The notes beneath the pieces were generated by a model. It did no database searches. It was not told the origin of the DNA and worked only from the letters and a program-made list of their open reading frames with translations. From Chamaecrista fasciculata (Eukaryota; Streptophyta; Magnoliopsida; Fabales; Fabaceae), in contig QANZ01032668.1 of the NCBI GenBank assembly GCA_003254925.1, positions 2,048-66,047 of the forward strand: 64,000 nt of DNA, in the 5' to 3' direction. Shown piece after piece: positions 57,779 through 64,000 of this stretch. Within the stretch, counting starts at the first letter, position 1, and each line of letters starts with the position of its first letter. The position numbers and the translations under genes are program-made.

Positions 57779-59992
57779 TGTTGGGAAATTATAGAGGCAG
57801 TGCAGCGAAAAACGGTAAATTAAAATTTTTTGCACAACTCTATAATTCCCTTCCACGATCCACTATCTGAATTTATGCTAGTAAAGGAAGAATGTATACC
57901 TCAAATCAATCGGTGCGTCTGAATTCTACGATTCCGAGAAGTCCACTCAACGTGTCCTTCCTCCGCTGGTGATCCACACGAACAGTTTTGTTGACACCGA
58001 GGTGCTAGCCTCCAATTCTTTTGTCCAAAAGAATTCGGGAACCAAATCTACGGTTCTTGAATGATCAAGAACAATTCTTGATCTCCAAGAATAGGTAGCG
58101 CAAGTCTCACACACAAACCCTAAGGATTTTAGGGTTTAGGTCGAACTTTCTCTCTCTATTGAGAAAGTCGACTTCTCTCTCTAGAGTTAGGGTGAGTCGA
58201 AATTTTCTCTCACTTGGAAGGAGTGAATTAGGCGACTTCTCCTATTGGTGTGTGTATTTATAATATATTTTTCTCATCCCTAAAATTAGGGAATCATTAA
58301 TCTAATTAGTGAATCCCTAAAATCTTGAATATATTAATTCCATAATTAATATAATTTAGGGAATCCCTAAATCTTGATTTATAATATTACAATAATATTA
58401 TACTTCAAAATTCACGAGGCAATTCGAATTTGAATTTCAAGATCAAATCTTGAAACCAAATCTTGAATGCTCAAACCCTATTGGTTGGAATGAGTCATGA
58501 GGAATTGAATTTATAATTAAAATATTACATTAATATATTAACCCTAAATTCGACTTGCACATATATTTTAAAATTCAAAATGCAAGATCAAATCTTGCAC
58601 TCCAAGTCTAAGAATGCGCCACCCTCATGCATATATAGGAATTTAATAATTAAAATAACAACCCTAACTCTTAGGAAGTAATAACCAACTTATTAATTTC
58701 CTAACAATATTGAATTAAAATATTACCCTAATATCTTTAATTCAAACTTGAATCTTGAAATCAAAATCAAATCTTGAATTCAAATTCAAATCTTGATTTT
58801 AATCAACAAAACATTTCCATTAATTAAATTAGGACCCTATGAGGCGCCACCCTCACTCCCTTGTCCTCTAATATTAAAGAATTTAATAAATCAATAATCT
58901 CCTAACTTTTAGGAAGCTTAATTAATTTATTATTCCCTAATATTTTAAACAAGAATTTAATTGTAAATAGATTAATCAAATTAACTATTTAACAATTAAT
59001 ATATTTAAACTTGTCTAACTAATTTAAATACCATAAATGTAGATATTATTTAAGACAAGATTTCATGTTCTAAGACATTAAACTATGTCTTAAATTGTGT
59101 CACCAAAATAACTCACGAATTAATCCTAATTCGTGTCCCTATACGGCATCTTGATCCTGCTCGTGTGTGACCCAGCAGGCCTCACGTGAAGTTGGCAACA
59201 AGCCATCCCTATGACTCACAAGTCGAGAGCGGACTCTAGCAAGCCATCACGACTACCCAAAACACGTGAGTTATCGTTTTAACTAAAACTGATTTAACCT
59301 TAGTACCACCTTGTCATAATCCCTATTGTCACACGATATTTTGGTCTTGGATAAGGCAAGGGAAAGTCATCCTTAATCCAAACCATAACTTTCTCGATTC
59401 CTTGAGTTAGTCTCATTTCCCTGTGTGGCCACACATTCCTTGGACAGACTCATCGAGGGGCCCAGTTTAATATCTCTCATCTTAATGAGGGACAAAATTT
59501 CATCTTGGTCAATCACATTCCTCAGCACGATAAACAACTAAACTCGTAACTAGCCTGTATGGCTACCATGTTACGGGCAACGTTGGACTAGGCCAAAGTT
59601 CAGCACCTACAACGCTGGAATAGTCAAGACCTTAGGTCTAAGGGCATCGTGACAGGTGTACAGGAGAGACTAGCTTATGACTAAACCCATGCAGGACTCT
59701 CTGGGTCGGTCCAGCAACTTGTATCCCTTACATAATTTCACCATGAACCTCGAGAAGCATCTTATGCGTGTATCTCCATACACCGAGGTCATACTGGTCT
59801 TAGTTCATTCACATTCCCACGTGACTGATCGACCAGGGACAGTTTAGATTAATTATCACATAATTAACCAAGGACTGTTATCACAGTAAACATGCTAATA
59901 ATATGATAACAAAATAATTTATCATCTATAAATTAATCAAAATAATATGTTCATACATATAAATGATTGGCCCTAGGGAACAATCTCCATCA
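57779..59992 (-). repeat. 5' LTR of Copia A
   Basis: 2214 bp, TGTTGGGAAATT to CTCCATCA, nearly identical by eye to 42099-45709 once the MULE is removed. One G in the otherwise constant CCCTAGGGCAC near the end has become A. Confidence 0.92.
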
Positions 59993-59997
59993 CAAGG

Positions 59998-60863
59998 TAC
60001 TTAAAAACTTAGTTGCATTAAAGAAAACATCCCAAAAGAAACTTCAACTAAGCCCTACCATTTCAGCCCTTCTAGAACTTAAGTTGCCTATTAAGTGCAA
60101 GGACCCTGGTTCATTTACCATTCCTTGTATGATAGGGAGAGCTGTAGTAAATGGAGCATTGTTGGACCTAGGAGCAACAATCAACGTTATTCGCAAGTCA
60201 GTCTACGATTCTTTGAATATGGAAGGACTTAAGGACACATGGTTGATTCTGCAACTAGTCGACAAAAGTAGTAGACGTCCCTTAGGGATAGGAGAAGATT
60301 TCCTAGTCAAGGTGAAAGATTTAATCTTTCCCGCTGACTTCTATGCCCTGGACACCGGTAGTGAGAAAGCTACCAATTACACTATAATTCTAGGTAGACC
60401 TTTCCTACGGACTGCTACTGTCAACATTAGCATGAAGGATGGAAAGATCGATATGGACGATGGACATGAAAAGATAACCCTTACGATGTACAATACGGAG
60501 CAATCCGACGATTTCTCTGTGTTGGGAACACAAAGTATTTGTACATCTAGTAGAGATCTAGGAAGCACATCTAAAAACCAACCTAACGAGGAAGACCTCG
60601 AACTTAAGAATCTCTTGAACTTAGTACCTCCTGATCCTACCCCGCATATACCTGAAATAGATCTCGAAGATATGAACCTTAGTTCACTCTTCGATGAGGA
60701 GGAGGAAGACCTCATAACTTCCAAAGTTAAAAAGAAACCAGCACTAAAACAAAATTTTTCCAAGCGCAAGGCTGTATGGCAGCCTGTGCGCCACAAAAAT
60801 AACCAAGTTATAGCTTTGTGCTATAGTGTTTCTAGTTTTGCAGAAAAGGAGAAAGGGGCATAA
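59998..60863 (+). CDS. Gypsy aspartic protease and linker
   Basis: The frame continues from the gag piece ending at 42098. It shows KDPGSFTIPCMIG, then the active site LLDLGATINVI (DLGA in place of the usual DSGA/DTGA), and then IILGRPFLRTA. This is the usual order in Athila/Tat proteases, which use DLGA-type sites. The protease would cut Gag. Past residue ~190 comes an acidic linker (DEEEEDL) with no known domain, and the frame stops at 60861. In full Gypsy elements reverse transcriptase would follow; here it does not. Confidence 0.85.
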
Positions 60864-61292
60864 GACTTTGATTGCCTACTCTTAGACAATTACAAGCCCA
60901 AGACCCAAGCATCCATGTGCTCATGCGAAAGCTTAGGCATATGTGCTGAATGCTTAAGTATAGAAGAATGGCTCCATGACGTAGATGTCGTGTGCAAGAA
61001 CGCAACAGGAGCGATTCACGTGGACTTCATAGGCATCGACGAGGTGCTCGATCCCAAGCGTAAAGGAATAAATATTGAAGATATGGGTCAGCCCAATGGA
61101 TCATTCACCGATGACGCAGGGATCACTAAACAAGGTACGATCTCGAATAAGAATGCACTATATCGTATTATTATGCGAGACTACTACTTTAGGACCAAAT
61201 TACATAAAATACTCTGGTTTAGGATAAATAAGAAAATAAGATATCGGCCACGCATAAAACTTAAAAATCTTAAAAATAAGAAAGTGGTGTGA
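60864..61292 (+). CDS. Unrecognised frame between protease and purine tract of the Gypsy element
   Basis: After the stop at 60861 the same kind of sequence stays open in the frame of 60915-61292. It includes MCSCESLGICAEC (C-x-C-x6-C-x2-C), an acidic IEEWLHDVDVV helix-like stretch and a basic end (Lys/Arg-rich, KLKNLKNKKVV). I do not recognise it as reverse transcriptase, integrase or RNase H. It may be the remnant of a pol region or a separate small protein. The cysteine spacing could bind a metal; that is inference only. Confidence 0.5.
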   Translation, partial: DFDCLLLDNYKPKTQASMCSCESLGICAECLSIEEWLHDVDVVCKNATGAIHVDFIGIDEVLDPKRKGINIEDMGQPNGSFTDDAGITKQGTISNKNALYRIIMRDYYFRTKLHKILWFRINKKIRYRPRIKLKNLKNKKVV

Positions 61293-61547
61293 AACCCTAT
61301 CCGAGCCACGCACTTCAAGGAGGAGGACGGCAACCGATGTGGACAAAGGATCTTTGCTGTGCGAAGGATATGCGGATACCTCGTGAAGGTTCGCCACGAA
61401 ACCTTCAGGCCACCCTGAAGAAAGTTCGCAATGCCTTTTTCCCATTAACACGTTTTCAGCGTAAGTGTGGGGGAAGAAGAGGGTTATCCTGAAACCCTAA
61501 TTCGGAGTATAGGATCATAGAATGCAAAGACTTAAGTGTGGGGGATT
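61293..61547 (+). other. Untranslated 3' region and polypurine tract of the Gypsy element
   Basis: AAGTGTGGGGGA occurs twice in similar form (about 61463 and 61534); the second directly precedes the LTR and is the likely plus-strand primer. Confidence 0.7.
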
Positions 61548-63009
61548 TGATCAGCCCAAATATGAACAAGTTATTTGGCCTTCTTTTAATATTTTTAAAC
61601 TAATAATATATTATAATTAGACCAATTAATATGCTAAGGGCTGCACCAAGGTATGGCGTAATAAAGTGGATAAAATAGGTTAATTAGAATTTATTTATTG
61701 TACTTTATAAATAGGTGCTACTTAATGGTTTATTTAGTGTTTCAGATATCCAAACAGGGCCAAACCAAGAGGGAAACATCCAGAATCAACGAGAAGATCA
61801 CGTTAGACACAAGATATTCTTGTGTCGTTGGATGGGTCGCCGACACAAAGGTGGTAATTCCTGTGGCGCACGTATCTGAGTGCTATATGACGTCAGCACG
61901 TAAGCTTCAGCGCAATTTTAGGTTGAGCCGTCACTTGAGCCAACGGCCCAAGTGAGAAGTCTTGCGGCACACGCAATTTAGCGGCTAAAAGATATGTTTT
62001 GGACGGTCAGGATTCAAGATATCAAGATATATTCAAGATATTCCGGATATTTCGTTGAGCCGCCATGATGGGCCGCCGGCACATGCAACGGCCCAAGTGA
62101 AAATCTTTTCCTTGACTTGCGGACCAAGCATACTACTCTTCCGTATAAATAGAGCTCGTCATTCCACGCTCAAATCACCAATTTTCCAGTAGTAAACATA
62201 TTAGAATAGAATAGAGTTCTCTGCCTAGAGCATGAGTAACTAATTAGGTAGATACTTGAGGAATGCTCAAGGATGTGGCTTGAGTTCACCACGTTTTCAT
62301 TGTAGAGTCCAGATGTCGATGTTGCATTTATGAGGTATTCTCAATTCCTTCATGGTAATTGTTGAAGTTGTTTATACATTAGATTGATAGATCAGTACTT
62401 TATTAGGGATAATTGTTGATATTCCAAGAGTCTATCTCTTTTACGATTAATAAAGGTTGCTCTTTAAACATATTCTTTATATGGTTGGTTTACTTAAGGG
62501 TGTTCTATCTATCTTAGAAATATAATTAGGATTATTCTTTATTGCTTATATTTCTTTATTGTTCCGATGTGGCAATAATAGAGATTGCCCTGAAGAGCCT
62601 TGAAAAATGCTCATAACCTCCAGTTTTGGTTGAGTGATCTATCCTAATCTTATATTTTTCACCATTACTTGATTGATTGTGTTTGAGTTCAAATACATCA
62701 TTTAACTTGGTTAAGTAAATGCACATTAATTATCTATTCTCTATCTTGAATGAACTATGATAGTCCATCTCCAGGGTTTCCTCTCAAGTATTGTTTTCAC
62801 TCATATTCATATTCGTGACAACTTTTATAACCAAACTTATAAACTACAACCTTCATCACAATTCTCTTAGTCTCATCACATTGAGTTCCGCGAGAGATTC
62901 GACCTTGGGTTAGCATCTATACTATATTCTAATAAATATAGTTATACTTGCGAGGCTCGAGTATGATTAAATTTGGCTCGCTTGATACCTTACGACGGGT
63001 GTCCGACCA
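61548..63009 (+). repeat. 3' LTR of the Gypsy element
   Basis: It matches 38952-40455 along its length, with scattered substitutions and a small deletion in the TA-rich part near 61640. TATAAATA is at about 62145-62152. It ends GTCCGACCA next to CATCT. Confidence 0.92.
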
Positions 63010-63084
63010 CATCTCATCACACTAACTAACGATTAACAGCTGAGGGACCAAAACGTAGACGGAAGTGTAAAATTGAGGGACTGA

Positions 63085-63530
63085 TTCGTGTTCTTCTACT
63101 ATTCATGGACTAAATCATTGACTCAGTAACAATTGAGGGGCCAAAAAGTAGGTTTTCTCTATACAAAAATCATTTGGAAAAATGGTAATTTTCAATACCA
63201 TCATTTATTACACTTGCAACTTTCTCTCTCCATTAATATTTCTTTTCGGGTTCTTCTACTATTCATGGACTAAATCATTGACTCAGTAACAATTGAGGGG
63301 CCAAAAAGTAGGTTTTCTCTATAAAAAAATCATTTGGAAAAATGGTAATTTTCAATACCATCATTTAAAAAAATCATTTGGACTGATTCGTGTTCTTCTA
63401 CTATTCATGGACTAAATCATTGACTCAGTAACAATTGAGGGGCCAAAAAGTAGGTTTTCTCTATAAAAAAATCATTTGGAAAAATGATAATTTTCAATAC
63501 CATCATTTATTACACTTGCAACTTTCTCTC
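63085..63530 (+). repeat. Three-unit tandem repeat
   Basis: TTCTTCTACTATTCATGG starts at 63091, 63251 and 63393. Each is followed by ATTGACTCAGTAACAATTG, GGCCAAAAAGTAGG and TTTCAATACCATCATTTA. Units are 160 and 142 bp apart and almost identical, so the duplication is recent. Confidence 0.9.
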
Positions 63531-64000
63531 TCCATTAATATTTTTTTTCTATTTTTTCCTCTTTTTTTACTCACACCCTCTCTCTCTTACACACACACAT
63601 ATATATATACACGCCACACGCATCAGACGTGTGCATATATATATAATATAATATAATATCTTATTTTATAACAAAAATTGATGGGTGCTGAATCCACCAA
63701 TAATAATTAACCTGAATCTGCACATTAAAGCAATGAATCAGTAGTAACAAGTGAGAACAGGGTCAGCCCACAGGGATAAGTGTTGCCCAAGAGTAATGCA
63801 GCCAGACTTGAAAAAACCAAAACCAGTGCGTAAGTGGTGCCCAAGTGTAATGAACGCGACTTAAACAAAATAGAACGTATTGTGAGTGAACTTAAGAATT
63901 TTAATGAACTCAAAAATAAAAGGGTTTTACCAATTGATTGAGGACTTGGCTGGGGTTGTTTTTCTTGGAGTTTCACACTTGATCATCGATTCCAAAATAT
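63531..64000. other. Microsatellites and unassigned sequence
   Basis: CT, CA and TA tracts lie at about 63570-63655. The rest, to the window end, has an 83-codon minus-strand frame (63725-63976) without family signature. The words AGCCCACAGGGATAAGTG and GTAAGTGGTGCCCAAGTGTAATG occur in a repeat-like setting, but I cannot classify them. Confidence 0.4.

Larger units (their letters stand above)
42099..59992 (-). mobile_element. Copia A, nested in the Gypsy gag-protease frame
   Basis: The minus-strand element has its 5' LTR at 57779-59992 and 3' LTR at 42099-45709. The flanks CAAGC and CAAGG form a 5-bp duplication with one mismatch. Joining the flanks gives back an uninterrupted Gypsy frame. 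Its interior is broken by Copia B (to 51821), a plus-strand solo LTR (52896-55209) and a deletion near 46177. The LTRs are nearly identical by eye apart from the MULE in the left one. Confidence 0.93.
38952..63009 (+). mobile_element. Athila/Tat-like Gypsy element lacking pol, split by nested Copia elements
   Basis: LTRs are at 38952-40455 and 61548-63009. The primer site is at 40461-40478 and the purine tract at 61535-61545. The target duplication is CACCT/CATCT, with one mismatch. Inside are gag with a zinc knuckle and an aspartic protease, then one further frame and the purine tract. There is no reverse transcriptase, RNase H or integrase. Subtracting the nested 42099-59992 insert leaves about 6.2 kb. 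It fits the class of non-autonomous elements that keep only gag and protease. Confidence 0.9.

Overview
The window looks like nuclear DNA of a flowering plant, probably a eudicot. It is AT-rich. Its genes have GT-AG introns whose exon lengths match plant terpene synthases, and long terminal repeat (LTR) retrotransposons, MITEs and other fold-back repeats make up most of the rest. Single N bases at 15176, 18493 and 28188 and a 734-base N run at 43488-44221 mark assembly uncertainty. I cannot name the species.

The only host genes I can support are two tandem, same-strand terpene synthase (TPS) genes of the TPS-g type (linalool/nerolidol synthase-like, acyclic products). Copy 1 (2784-7121) shows exons 3 to 7. 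Its exons 1 and 2 are not visible and could lie left of the window, beyond retroelement sequence inserted in intron 2. Copy 2 (20841 to 29090) has all seven exons, open and with consistent splice phases. A Copia element is inserted four codons before its original stop codon, so the encoded protein should end in a 13-residue tail from the LTR. A relic of a third TPS, of a different subfamily type, lies on the minus strand near 12.4-12.5 kb.

Region by region: 1-2.2 kb is LTR debris, including an array of four hairpin-forming repeats. 2.8-7.3 kb is TPS copy 1 with MITEs in its introns. 7.3-20.5 kb is gene-poor and made of fold-back elements, hAT-like MITEs (one with a clean 8-bp target duplication), a diverged ~100-bp tandem array, and a large inverted repeat with telomere-like motifs. 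20.7-29.1 kb is TPS copy 2, whose first intron holds a solo LTR nested in older fold-back repeats. 29.0-38.4 kb is the Copia element in the last exon of copy 2. 38.4-38.6 kb is the displaced 3' end of copy 2.

38.95-63.0 kb is one nested transposon stack. The outermost layer is an Athila/Tat-like Gypsy element with gag and protease but no visible reverse transcriptase or integrase. Inside it is minus-strand Copia A (42099-59992). Inside Copia A are a MULE-type inverted-repeat element (containing the N gap), a truncated second Copia (B) and a plus-strand solo LTR. A deletion joins the integrase of B to the RNase H of A and removed both reverse transcriptases. 63.0-64.0 kb holds a three-unit tandem repeat and microsatellites.

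Nothing here looks like a new gene system. The most informative observations are the LTR-capped TPS gene with altered metal-binding motifs, the triplicated stem-loop with compensatory changes in the Copia 5' leaders, the gag-protease-only Gypsy element carrying an unrecognised cysteine-containing reading frame, and the deletion and insertion junctions that can be read exactly.
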